Position numbers and translations under genes: made by a program. Shown piece after piece: positions 8,315 through 15,231 of a stretch of 21,511 nt of DNA. The first letter of the stretch is position 1; every line of letters begins with the position of its first letter. Source of the stretch: B18-G2 sp964432835 (GTDB lineage: Archaea > Thermoplasmatota > E2 > DHVEG-1 > B18-G2); contig CAYSPA010000013.1 of the NCBI GenBank assembly GCA_964432835.1, positions 1 to 21,511 on the forward strand. Direction: 5' to 3'. The notes beneath the pieces were generated by a model. That model did not search any database. It was not told the DNA's origin and saw nothing but the letters and a program-made list of their open reading frames with translations.

Positions 8315-8940
8315 GGTTGCAGGTCAACCACCCTATCAATCAGCACCGAGGGGACTGTGAAGCCGATTACCCCGCTTATTCCATACTCTGGAGTTACCCT
8401 CCCCCACACCTCTGTTCTGGGGGATAAACCGGAGAAACATTTTGTCGTATTTACCATCAATACAACTATATCCCTTTCATTGATAACGGGACTGGATGCT
8501 GTACACGAGTTATCCCTGTCACGGACAACCACTATTCCAAACGAGGAGGATGTCAGATTGCTTGAATTGAGCGTGTGAAAGAGACCGTTACTCGATACGG
8601 AATCGCTGAACATGTTGCTATCATATTTCAGCATGACTTCGTTACTTGAATCTGAGAGAAATATAACCGTGTGAGAAAGATCTATTCCCTCAGATGCAAC
8701 CACCGGGGAGACATAGAGAGCAAGTTGGTCTATCTTGGAATTAACAACGTATCCCGATATCTGCCTGACCTCTATTCCCGTAGAAATATCCCTTATTGTT
8801 TCTCTTCCCGTTCTGTTTGCCTTGCTCTGCAGATCGCTCATGGTCTGAATTATTACAGAGGCGGATATGCCCGCAACTAAAATCATCGCTATGAATATTA
8901 TCATCGTTCCTATACCCATGGAGCCGTAGTTGTTACTCAA
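8311..8940 (-). CDS. flaB: archaellin (archaellum filament protein), second copy
   Basis: This is an archaellin of about 209 residues. A class III signal peptide is followed by IGTMIIFIAMILVAGI, the hydrophobic helix that forms the filament core; prepilin-peptidase cleavage is expected after SMG at residue 9. The globular part has the family blocks SSPVIN and GLSPRTEVWG and N-glycosylation sequons (NRT, NSS, NLT, NTT). The only in-frame start is TTG at 8940, 11 nt after GGAGGTG. A better placed ATG at 8948 is out of frame and stops after three codons. The leader as written has no Lys or Arg, which is unusual for an archaellin. One more A in the run just after that ATG would restore a normal basic leader, so the gene may be frameshifted or misread. 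It is convergent with flaJ. Confidence 0.85.
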   Translation of the reverse strand: MSNNYGSMGIGTMIIFIAMILVAGISASVIIQTMSDLQSKANRTGRETIRDISTGIEVRQISGYVVNSKIDQLALYVSPVVASEGIDLSHTVIFLSDSSNEVMLKYDSNMFSDSVSSNGLFHTLNSSNLTSSSFGIVVVRDRDNSCTASSPVINERDIVVLMVNTTKCFSGLSPRTEVWGRVTPEYGISGVIGFTVPSVLIDRVVDLQP

Positions 8941-9009
8941 TTTTGCATCTGCACCTCCCGCAATTTGGTTATACCTTTGCTTATGAGCAGGAAAGAGGGG
9001 AAACGGATT

Positions 9010-9015
9010 AAAAAA
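9010..9015 (-). terminator. possible T-rich terminator after archaellin 1
   Basis: There is a run of six T on the minus strand about 42 nt past the stop of the first archaellin gene. Oligo-T runs in the coding strand are the usual archaeal intrinsic stop signal. No hairpin is evident. It might instead form part of the promoter for the second archaellin. Confidence 0.25.
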
Positions 9016-9056
9016 TTGAAATGGGGAGAGATTTTGTTTTAATCAGAGGTGTAATT

Positions 9057-9701
9057 TTACTGTAGCTGGTACACGTCGTAGACGTAGGTTGCGGGTGTTG
9101 TGAATGATATTATTCCAGGTGCGCCCTGCTCCGGCATTATTGTACCCCATACGTATGTTCTCGGTGAAAGCCCTCCAAAGGCGGCGGTGGCATTAATAGT
9201 GAGTGCAACCTTGTCTCCCTTGTTTATAACGGGTGTTGAACTCGTACACGAGCCATCTTCGTCCTCGAGCACGATCACGCCGAACTTGTCCGCATTCAAT
9301 GAGAAAGCGCTCGTGTTGAACAGACCTGTTGCCGCTGGCGATGTTTGGAAGTTTGCGGTATCAAGAGACATTATGCATTTTATCGTTGAGTTTGATAACT
9401 GTATTATGGCGGTGTTCAGGTCTATTGGCCCCGATCCAGCTCTCGGGGTAACTATGATCGCCATCTTGTCTATTGTGGTTCCACTAACGTGTCCCTCCAC
9501 GGCGTAGACCTTAAGACCCGTTGAAACCTCACCTATTGTTTCCTGACCGGTTGTCATGGCCTGCCTCTGTAGTTTCGAACTGGTCTGGATCAGGACACTT
9601 GCGGCAATTCCCGCAACCAAGACCATCGCTATGAAAACGATCATCGCTCCTATACCTATAGCCCCGACTTTCGCTCTCTTACCTACCTTCGGTTTTATCA
9701 T
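9057..9701 (-). CDS. flaB: archaellin (archaellum filament protein), probable major copy
   Basis: This 214-residue archaellin has a textbook class III signal peptide: a basic leader MIKPKVGKRAKVGAIG with cleavage expected after the last Gly, then IGAMIVFIAMVLVAGI forming the filament core helix. Blocks shared with the second copy include TGQETIGEVSTG, SSTPVIN and GLSPRTYVWG. Sequons NST, NTS and NAT suggest glycosylation. The ATG is preceded by AGGAGGGGTGA with good spacing, the strongest ribosome binding site seen here, and a strong TATA element lies at 9743-9754. This points to the abundantly made filament subunit. It lies 117 nt upstream of the second archaellin on the same strand; whether the two share a transcript is not clear. 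Confidence 0.93.
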   Translation of the reverse strand: MIKPKVGKRAKVGAIGIGAMIVFIAMVLVAGIAASVLIQTSSKLQRQAMTTGQETIGEVSTGLKVYAVEGHVSGTTIDKMAIIVTPRAGSGPIDLNTAIIQLSNSTIKCIMSLDTANFQTSPAATGLFNTSAFSLNADKFGVIVLEDEDGSCTSSTPVINKGDKVALTINATAAFGGLSPRTYVWGTIMPEQGAPGIISFTTPATYVYDVYQLQ

Positions 9702-9742
9702 CTCTCATTCACCCCTCCTAGCTTGAGTAACAAAAAAGATGG

Positions 9743-9754
9743 TATTTTTAAATA
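9743..9754 (-). promoter_or_regulatory. TATA box of archaellin 1
   Basis: The minus strand reads TATTTAAAAATA, with an A-rich BRE-like stretch (AAAAAG) just upstream. The expected transcription start is near 9721, giving a leader of about 20 nt that holds the AGGAGGGGTGA ribosome binding site. Confidence 0.65.
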
Positions 9755-9778
9755 CTTTTTCTTCAGGTGGTTATTCAG

Positions 9779-9796
9779 GTGCATGTGCATGTATAC
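9779..9796 (-). promoter_or_regulatory. possible activator site upstream of archaellin 1
   Basis: The sequence contains two tandem TGCATG units followed by GTATAC, about 25-50 bp upstream of the archaellin TATA box and between it and the EarA-like regulator gene. The minus strand reads TATACATGCACATGCAC. Position and repetition fit an activator site, but no protein has been shown to bind it. Confidence 0.3.
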
Positions 9797-9840
9797 TTCT
9801 CTGGTTGCGCTCATCATGAAGGAAAGGTTGATTTCTTTCA

Positions 9841-10176
9841 TCACGGCATAGATTTGTTATTTTTCATGAACATTTGGACGGCCTCTTTTCCAAAATCTGT
9901 TAATCTGTAAAGTTTCATATCCCCTCCCGCATCGATTTCCTCGACGATGTTCAGGTTAACGAGAGACTCTTCCCTTCGGTATCTGGTTCCCATCCCCCGG
10001 AGGGCGCCTATAACGTTGGTTGGTGTCGCATGTATATTGTAAGCTATCTCGGATATGTAGCTTGCGTTTGGATTTATTTTGAAAAGGTATTCCGCAACTC
10101 TCCATCTCACATTACTTCTTCTGAATGCTCTCGTTATTAACGCTTTTTTGCTAACTTCCAGTTCCTTACCCTCCAA
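9841..10176 (-). CDS. earA: EarA-like winged-helix regulator
   Basis: This is a 111-residue basic winged-helix protein. A helix-turn-helix lies at about residues 38-65 (YISEIAYNIHATPTNVIGAL), followed by a GRYRRE-like turn (here GTRYRREESLVNL) and a wing ending KLYRLTDFGKEAV. The pattern RSNVRWRVAEYLF followed by PTNVIGALRGM resembles the euryarchaeal archaellum regulator EarA, which activates archaellin transcription in Methanococcus. That assignment rests on resemblance and on its place just upstream of the archaellins on the same strand, so it is an inference; the HTH fold itself is clear. The start is TTG at 10176 with GGAGGGG 5 nt before it; no in-frame ATG lies nearby. It is transcribed from its own TATA element and diverges from the pentapeptide gene. 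Confidence 0.6.
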   Translation of the reverse strand: MEGKELEVSKKALITRAFRRSNVRWRVAEYLFKINPNASYISEIAYNIHATPTNVIGALRGMGTRYRREESLVNLNIVEEIDAGGDMKLYRLTDFGKEAVQMFMKNNKSMP

Positions 10177-10210
10177 TCTGTCCCCTCCTCCAATCCAGCA
10201 ACTCTTTTCT

Positions 10211-10223
10211 GTTTAATAAAACA
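10211..10223 (-). promoter_or_regulatory. TATA box of the EarA-like gene
   Basis: The minus strand reads TGTTTTATTAAAC. It is centred about 40 nt before the TTG start, giving a short leader that contains GGAGGGG. Confidence 0.45.
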
Positions 10224-10262
10224 TTCGCTGCGTGGATTATTATCTCGAAACTCGATACACAA

Positions 10263-10276
10263 AAATGTTTTTAGAT
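10263..10276 (+). promoter_or_regulatory. putative TATA region of the pentapeptide gene
   Basis: An AAATGTTTTTAGAT element is centred about 28-30 nt before the ATG at 10300. No ribosome binding site is seen, so a leaderless mRNA is likely. Confidence 0.4.
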
Positions 10277-10299
10277 GATGCGTTTCTTTTGGGAATGAA

Positions 10300-11271
10300 A
10301 TGGATGCCGAAGAATTCCTTAAAAGATTGGAGGAAGGGGAGAGGTTTTTCATAGATATTAGATTTCCCAGAGGCACAGACCTAAGAGGACTTGTAGCAAG
10401 AATAAACGAAGTCGTCATGTCATCTGTAAAGGAGCGCAATCTCCTCGTATTCGATGGTTGTTATTTTCAAAATCTTTCAGCCGATGGTTTATATCTGAAA
10501 AACCTCAACCAGATGTGGTATAATGAGAAAAAACTATACTTTCTCGATTGCTCTCTCAAGAAATCCGTTTTCGCGGGAGCAAACCTGAAGAATTCGGTTT
10601 TCACAAATTCTGACCTCTCTCACTCCAATCTTGATGATGCTGATCTTGAAAATGCAGAGATGGAAAAGGCAGACCTAACGAAAACGAAGATGAGAAGAGC
10701 GAATCTATCGGGCGCCAACTTTGTTGGATCAAATCTCGAGAATGCCGATTTGAGCGAATCCACACTACATTCAACGATTTTTGCAAACAGCAATCTACAT
10801 GGAGCCAATCTCTCCGGATGTGAAATATTCGAAACCGACTTCAGAAACAGCGATCTGAGTGAAACAAATCTTGAGTGCGTCTGCGGTAGCGGAAATTTCA
10901 CCGATGCTCTCATAGATAAAGCAAACATGGAAAAGATGGATATATCTCATTCTATCTTTGAGAGAAGTAGTCTCAGAAAGTGTATAATGAGAGAGTCGAT
11001 CTTTTGCAAGATGGATTTTTCAGATGCGAATCTTGAGGGAGCTCTCTTACAACGGTGCTATCTGAAGCACGTATCATTTGAAGGAGCTAAGCTCAGAGGA
11101 GTTGATTTCTCTGAAAGTGAAATGGAATTCGTGGATTTCACCGGGGCAGATCTAACGAATGTCAGTTTTGAGGATGCAAAACTCCATGCCTGTGTATTTA
11201 GCTGTGCACCGGAGAGTTTAAGTTCGGCAGATGGTATAGAAAAATGTCTGTTTCTGAGTTGGGAGTCCTGA
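10300..11271 (+). CDS. pentapeptide-repeat protein
   Basis: This 323-residue protein is mostly tandem pentapeptide repeats of the A(D/N)LXX type, from about residue 82 to 300, predicted to fold as a right-handed quadrilateral beta helix. Clear units include GANLKNSVF, DADLENAEM, RANLSGANF, SNLENADL and GADLTNVSF. About 80 N-terminal residues are not repeated and do not resemble a domain I know. There are many Cys in the second half and no signal peptide or membrane helix, so it is probably cytoplasmic. Functions in the family vary (protein-protein scaffolds, DNA mimics that protect gyrase); nothing here selects one. It has its own promoter, diverges from the EarA-like gene, and its TGA is one base from the stop of the convergent secreted protein. 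Confidence 0.88.
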   Translation: MDAEEFLKRLEEGERFFIDIRFPRGTDLRGLVARINEVVMSSVKERNLLVFDGCYFQNLSADGLYLKNLNQMWYNEKKLYFLDCSLKKSVFAGANLKNSVFTNSDLSHSNLDDADLENAEMEKADLTKTKMRRANLSGANFVGSNLENADLSESTLHSTIFANSNLHGANLSGCEIFETDFRNSDLSETNLECVCGSGNFTDALIDKANMEKMDISHSIFERSSLRKCIMRESIFCKMDFSDANLEGALLQRCYLKHVSFEGAKLRGVDFSESEMEFVDFTGADLTNVSFEDAKLHACVFSCAPESLSSADGIEKCLFLSWES

Positions 11272-11272
11272 C

Positions 11273-13915
11273 CTACAGTATCTTGAAAACGCTCACGACA
11301 TCTGTCTGCTTTTCGCTTTGACTATAACCCAAAACTTTTATGGTGTGTATACCGAATTTTCTCTCATCCCAGAACCACGAGAAGGGATAGGTGTCATCGG
11401 TGTATTTGAGATCATTATCTATGTAAAATTCCACCTTGCTTGTATCTTTTGATGCTTCCACCGTTATTGTTACTCCACCTACCACAACTGTACCATGTAG
11501 GGGCAGTATCTTTCTGTCAAAGATGTATAAGCCATTTCTTGGTCTGGTAATGCTCACGCCACTGCCGGATTTCTTTATAACCAGAAAACATGCATCCTTC
11601 GATTTGATCTGGAGATCGACATCAATTACCTTGCCCTGATATATGCCTATAGAATGCACGCCATCTTCATCCATCAGCGATAGCTCATAACACTCTGGTA
11701 ACCATCTGCACTCGCTGAAATCGATCTGTTTTATGCTCTGCGCTGTCTCTCCCCAGTTGGTGACAGGTATGTATATTGTGTCATTCCACAGAAAAGCTCC
11801 AGCCAAAACTGCGGGTATATCGGTATCGTGTCCGTTGAAGATTATTCTCTCCGTCCCGATTCCCACAAGCTTTGGCGGGCGCAGGTATCTGCCGAAAGTC
11901 AGTGGTTCTTTCCCTATCCGGTAGATTTTCACGATCTTTCCGAAGTACTCCATCTCTTTAACCCATTCATCGTCCATCTCGCCATTTTTCCACTTCGTGA
12001 AGGTATAAGACATACCGCTGGTTGCGGGAAAGAGGGGCTTGTTTCCATTAACAAAGGTGTATGCGGTGTAGAACCCAAACTGCTCTGGGCTGGAGAAGCC
12101 GTTGAGTCCTTTATTCTTATTTCTGATACCACCCGCCATCATCACATAGTCATGATAAATGTAAGTGATGAGAGGAATCGGTATGCCCAGACCGGTAAAC
12201 TCATATAAGTTTCCATCCGCCAGGTTGAACCACTCATTTAGAAATGCATCAAATACGCCCATTTCTATCTCGCATTCTCCTTCATCACATATGAAGTGAT
12301 TTGGATCATTTATCCTGCCGGCATCCCTGTACCTGCGGGCCATCTCTCTGTAACCCAGTCCATAGTAGTTTCCTCCTCCCTCGTGGCTCATGCTCTTTTT
12401 GAAGTCAAGCCTCATCTGTGGCACGTGATCCCAGTATATACCATCTACGAGGCAGTATTCCTGAGCCTCTGGTACCAGAGATGCAAGGCTGTTCTGCCAC
12501 CAGTCTGTGGATGGATCCATGCATGCATAGTATGGTCTGAACCTTGAGTAAACTTTTCCAAGTGGATTGTACATGGCATAAGGTTGTGCTTCACTCCAGT
12601 TCCATGGACTTTCCGGATCGAGCGGATTATTCCTATCAAAAACCATGTCTCCCATGTACACATTTATCACAAAATTCTTGGCTTTCAGCGTGGATACGAA
12701 ATCTTTGAGCCTCGGCTGCGGCGGAAAGTAATCTGGAGTGCCCTTTTCACTCATGACATCAAGATATTTTGACCATCCTCTGAGGTGCGCACAATACGTG
12801 GGAGGAACACCATTTACGGAGGAGATGTTATCAAAGAATTCCTTCATGGCTAGAAGGTTTTCCAGATTCTCGTCATATAGTATGGGGGTATCAAGTGCAA
12901 GCCGGTATGCGACGCCGATGGATATATCGATATTGTAGGCAGTTTCCGATAGATCTTCCCAGGTGTATAGAGGTCCTTTGCTGCACCACACCTGCTTTAT
13001 TGCCCATTCTCTATATATCTCAGCCGCATCCATCCAATCTCCATGGAATACACCAACTACCGCATCGTACGGACTCTTATAATCCTCGCTCGGTGTCAGC
13101 ATTCTCTCCGGGAACTGTCTTAAACTGTAAGTTAATGTATCGCAATTATCACCATCAAATAGAAATCTCTTGGAGTGCATTTTTCCGTCGTATGCAGCTA
13201 AATATATTCCATCGCCATTCTTATCATAAAGTGCCGAGAATTGAACGCTGTAAGATCCTGGATAGGTTCCTTTGAAATCAGCAGCTGCCTCATCTCTGGA
13301 AGCCATAACCTCTTCGAAAGGTGACACACTCCAGTGCATCTTATCTATCGGATCACTAACCAGTACTCCCGCATGTCGAGGTATAACCAGATAATCATCG
13401 TATTTGTTACCACCAATGGGTTTAATCTTCAGATATGGAAACTCAACGTACCATATGGCATATCTATCGTTGTTATTTTCAATGTCTATGCTCCAGTAGC
13501 TGAGGAAAGAATCTTTTGGTAATTTTATTTCGACATTCACGCGAGATTTAAATTGGGACATATTCCACTGAAGATGGAGAATATTTACGTCTTCTTTCTC
13601 ATCTATTGTATATTCCTTCTCAGTGGAAACGTCGAGGGGAGTAACCGTAACAAATACGCTTTCATCCATCGTTGAGGCATTGGTATCTACAGCTGTAATT
13701 CTCCACAATGGACTACCAGAGAAGCTGTATCTCTCTCCCGTCTGTTTATCAAATATTTCTTCAAGCGTGAAAGAGTCTGAAAATTCGATGCGCACAAAAT
13801 TATTTTCCAGCACTATTCCAGATTCTCCATATGAGGAAAAGTTGTATCCCAAACCCGATACCATCAAGAGAAGGGCAACCACCAGAGACATCAATGTCTC
13901 TGCCACCCGCTTCAT
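11273..13915 (-). CDS. secreted glycoside-hydrolase-like protein with C-terminal Ig-like domain
   Basis: This large protein (880 residues) has an N-terminal signal sequence, MKRVAETLMSLVVALLLMV. The body resembles DUF6259-type proteins: an N-terminal beta-sandwich (about 30-270) with VEFPYLKIKPIG and VIPRHAGVLV, then a TIM-barrel-like region (about 320-680) with LVDGIYWDH and ICDEGECEIEMG, whose acids could be catalytic. The last 95 residues form an Ig-like domain of the Big_7 type (VEFYIDN, YPFSWFWDE, GIHTIKVLGY). It probably acts on polysaccharide or glycoprotein outside the cell; the substrate is unknown. The frame extends to 13969, but that part overlaps the TATA box. The ATG at 13915 lies about 27 nt from the box centre and opens a signal peptide, so it is the start, apparently leaderless. 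Confidence 0.7.
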   Translation of the reverse strand: MKRVAETLMSLVVALLLMVSGLGYNFSSYGESGIVLENNFVRIEFSDSFTLEEIFDKQTGERYSFSGSPLWRITAVDTNASTMDESVFVTVTPLDVSTEKEYTIDEKEDVNILHLQWNMSQFKSRVNVEIKLPKDSFLSYWSIDIENNNDRYAIWYVEFPYLKIKPIGGNKYDDYLVIPRHAGVLVSDPIDKMHWSVSPFEEVMASRDEAAADFKGTYPGSYSVQFSALYDKNGDGIYLAAYDGKMHSKRFLFDGDNCDTLTYSLRQFPERMLTPSEDYKSPYDAVVGVFHGDWMDAAEIYREWAIKQVWCSKGPLYTWEDLSETAYNIDISIGVAYRLALDTPILYDENLENLLAMKEFFDNISSVNGVPPTYCAHLRGWSKYLDVMSEKGTPDYFPPQPRLKDFVSTLKAKNFVINVYMGDMVFDRNNPLDPESPWNWSEAQPYAMYNPLGKVYSRFRPYYACMDPSTDWWQNSLASLVPEAQEYCLVDGIYWDHVPQMRLDFKKSMSHEGGGNYYGLGYREMARRYRDAGRINDPNHFICDEGECEIEMGVFDAFLNEWFNLADGNLYEFTGLGIPIPLITYIYHDYVMMAGGIRNKNKGLNGFSSPEQFGFYTAYTFVNGNKPLFPATSGMSYTFTKWKNGEMDDEWVKEMEYFGKIVKIYRIGKEPLTFGRYLRPPKLVGIGTERIIFNGHDTDIPAVLAGAFLWNDTIYIPVTNWGETAQSIKQIDFSECRWLPECYELSLMDEDGVHSIGIYQGKVIDVDLQIKSKDACFLVIKKSGSGVSITRPRNGLYIFDRKILPLHGTVVVGGVTITVEASKDTSKVEFYIDNDLKYTDDTYPFSWFWDERKFGIHTIKVLGYSQSEKQTDVVSVFKIL

Positions 13916-13935
13916 GGTAAAATATAACGATTTTT

Positions 13936-13948
13936 GCTTTATATATCG
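13936..13948 (-). promoter_or_regulatory. TATA box of the secreted protein gene
   Basis: The minus strand reads CGATATATAAAGC, preceded by a purine-rich GGAAAAA stretch (BRE-like). The expected start of transcription falls about 2 nt before the ATG at 13915. Confidence 0.65.
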
Positions 13949-14049
13949 TTTTTCCAAAATTGTGCCCAAAATCGACCTTCGCGTCGCCTTCTCACAAGAA
14001 ACAAAAGATCTTCATCGAAAACGATTAAGAGGGGGATTTCTTTTGTTAT

Positions 14050-14352
14050 ATGGGGGTTAAAATGATAATAGCTCAGCTATCTATAACTCCGATTGGGGTT
14101 GGAACAAGCGTGAGTGATTACGTCAGAGTTGCTCTGGAAGAGATCAAAAGAAGTGGCGTAAAGTATGAGTTAAATGCCATGGCTACAGTTATCGAGGTTG
14201 AGAGTCTTGATAAACTGTTCGGGGTTGCAAAGAGGGTACACGAAGCCGTGATCAAAAAAGGTGCCAGGAGAGTCATAACCGAGATTAAAATAGACGATAG
14301 AAGGGACAAGGATGCAAGCATAGAATCGAAGATCAAGGCAGTTGAGAAATAA
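14050..14352 (+). CDS. MTH1187-family thiamine-binding protein
   Basis: This is a small ferredoxin-fold protein of the MTH1187/YkoF (DUF77) family, whose members bind thiamine or related pyrimidines as oligomers in the cytoplasm. Signatures are LSITPIGVGTSVSDYV at residues 10-25, YELNAMATVIEVES in the middle and RVITEIKIDDRRDK near the end. The first ATG gives MGVK before the usual family start, so the ATG at 14062 (MIIAQLS) is an equally good choice. It lies 40 nt before porG, but porG has its own TATA element. The neighbouring oxidoreductase uses thiamine diphosphate, so a role in thiamine supply or sensing is a reasonable guess, not shown. Confidence 0.82.
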   Translation: MGVKMIIAQLSITPIGVGTSVSDYVRVALEEIKRSGVKYELNAMATVIEVESLDKLFGVAKRVHEAVIKKGARRVITEIKIDDRRDKDASIESKIKAVEK

Positions 14353-14356
14353 AAAG

Positions 14357-14367
14357 AGTTATAATCC
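14357..14367 (+). promoter_or_regulatory. TATA box of the por operon
   Basis: An AGTTATAATCC element is centred about 30 nt before the porG ATG, just past the stop of the thiamine-binding gene. No ribosome binding site precedes porG, so the operon mRNA probably starts at or next to the ATG. Confidence 0.5.
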
Positions 14368-14391
14368 CCTTTTCCATACACTCAAGCGGCT

Positions 14392-14970
14392 ATGGGAGAA
14401 GAACCTTCTCTGATAGAAATATGTTTTCACGGTAGAGGCGGACAGGGCGCCGTTACTGCAGCAAACCTTCTTGTCAACGCCGCTCTGAGAGATGGCAACA
14501 AAGGTGTGCAGGCATTCCCTTTTTTTGGTGCAGAGAGAAGAGGTGCTCCAGTAAGAGCTTTTGCGAGGATATCCGATGAGGATATAAATTTGAGGAGCGA
14601 GATCTATAATCCAGATATAGTTGTTGTTCTCGATGAAGGCATAATGAAAACTACAGATGTTCTGAAAGGTTTGAAAGAAGGAGGGTGCATTGTAATAAAC
14701 TCTCCAAAAAAGCCAGATGATTTTCCTTTCTCTGATAAATACGCGGTCGCAACAGTTGATGCTACGAGTATAGCAATAAGAAACGAACTTCTCGTTGGTG
14801 GCATTCCCGTAGTAAATGCCCCCATCCTCGGCGCCATTCCGAAAGTTCTTGATAGAGTCACTCTTGAATCAATAAGGGATGCAATAATGGAAAGATGGCC
14901 CGGTGAACTGGGAAAGAAAAATGCAAAGGCAGCCGAAGAAGCATATAACGAGACAGAGGTGAAGAGATGA
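14392..14970 (+). CDS. porG: pyruvate:ferredoxin oxidoreductase gamma subunit
   Basis: This is the gamma subunit of a four-subunit 2-oxoacid:ferredoxin oxidoreductase. It has 192 residues with the family motifs FHGRGGQGAVTAANLL (12-27), FPFFGAERRGAPVRAF (42-57) and NAPILGAIPKV. The complex decarboxylates pyruvate to acetyl-CoA and CO2 and reduces ferredoxin. PorG is followed at once by porD, with ATG/TGA overlap (ATGA at 14967). The ATG at 14392 has no ribosome binding site but follows a TATA element by about 30 nt, in line with a leaderless operon mRNA. Substrate as pyruvate is inferred from the gamma-delta-alpha-beta order and from family likeness; a related 2-oxoacid is possible. Confidence 0.92.
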   Translation: MGEEPSLIEICFHGRGGQGAVTAANLLVNAALRDGNKGVQAFPFFGAERRGAPVRAFARISDEDINLRSEIYNPDIVVVLDEGIMKTTDVLKGLKEGGCIVINSPKKPDDFPFSDKYAVATVDATSIAIRNELLVGGIPVVNAPILGAIPKVLDRVTLESIRDAIMERWPGELGKKNAKAAEEAYNETEVKR

Positions 14971-15230
14971 AAAAATATGATGTCGTTACCACCCTCTCGT
15001 ATCCTAAAACAGGTGCGATGGGAAAAACGGGAACATGGAGAATTTTCAGACCGATTCTCAACAAAGATAAATGCGTGAAGTGTCTCAGATGTTGGATATT
15101 CTGTCCAGAAGGTGCAATAATTAGGAAGGATGATGACAGCGTCGAGATAGACTATAACTATTGCAAGGGCTGTGGAATATGTGCCAGAGAATGTAAGGTA
15201 AAAGCAATCACTATGGAGAGGGAGGAATAG
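14967..15230 (+). CDS. porD: pyruvate:ferredoxin oxidoreductase delta subunit (2x[4Fe-4S])
   Basis: This 87-residue ferredoxin-like subunit has two CxxCxxCxxxCP-type clusters: CVKCLRCWIFCPEGAI (about 33-48) and CKGCGICARECKVKAI (about 66-81). All eight cluster Cys are present. It passes electrons from the alpha-beta core to soluble ferredoxin. The start overlaps the porG stop and has AGGTGA a few nt before it, unlike the leaderless first gene of the operon. Confidence 0.93.
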   Translation: MKKYDVVTTLSYPKTGAMGKTGTWRIFRPILNKDKCVKCLRCWIFCPEGAIIRKDDDSVEIDYNYCKGCGICARECKVKAITMEREE

Positions 15231-15231
15231 T

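Noticed and set aside
8357..9507. Plus-strand frames opposite the archaellins (8357-8578, 8671-8880, 9100-9507)
   Set aside because: They are antisense to clear archaellin genes and lack any recognisable domain.
9762..9840. A possible small RNA between archaellin 1 and the EarA-like gene
   Set aside because: No stable hairpin and no terminator could be made out; the repeats are better read as a protein-binding site.
11929..13275. Several 60-126-residue frames opposite or within the secreted protein gene
   Set aside because: The long frame has a signal peptide, promoter and domain likeness; the short ones have none.
13916..13969. Longer start for the secreted protein (18 extra residues)
   Set aside because: It would overlap the TATA box, and it would place basic residues and a polar stretch before a good signal peptide that begins at 13915.
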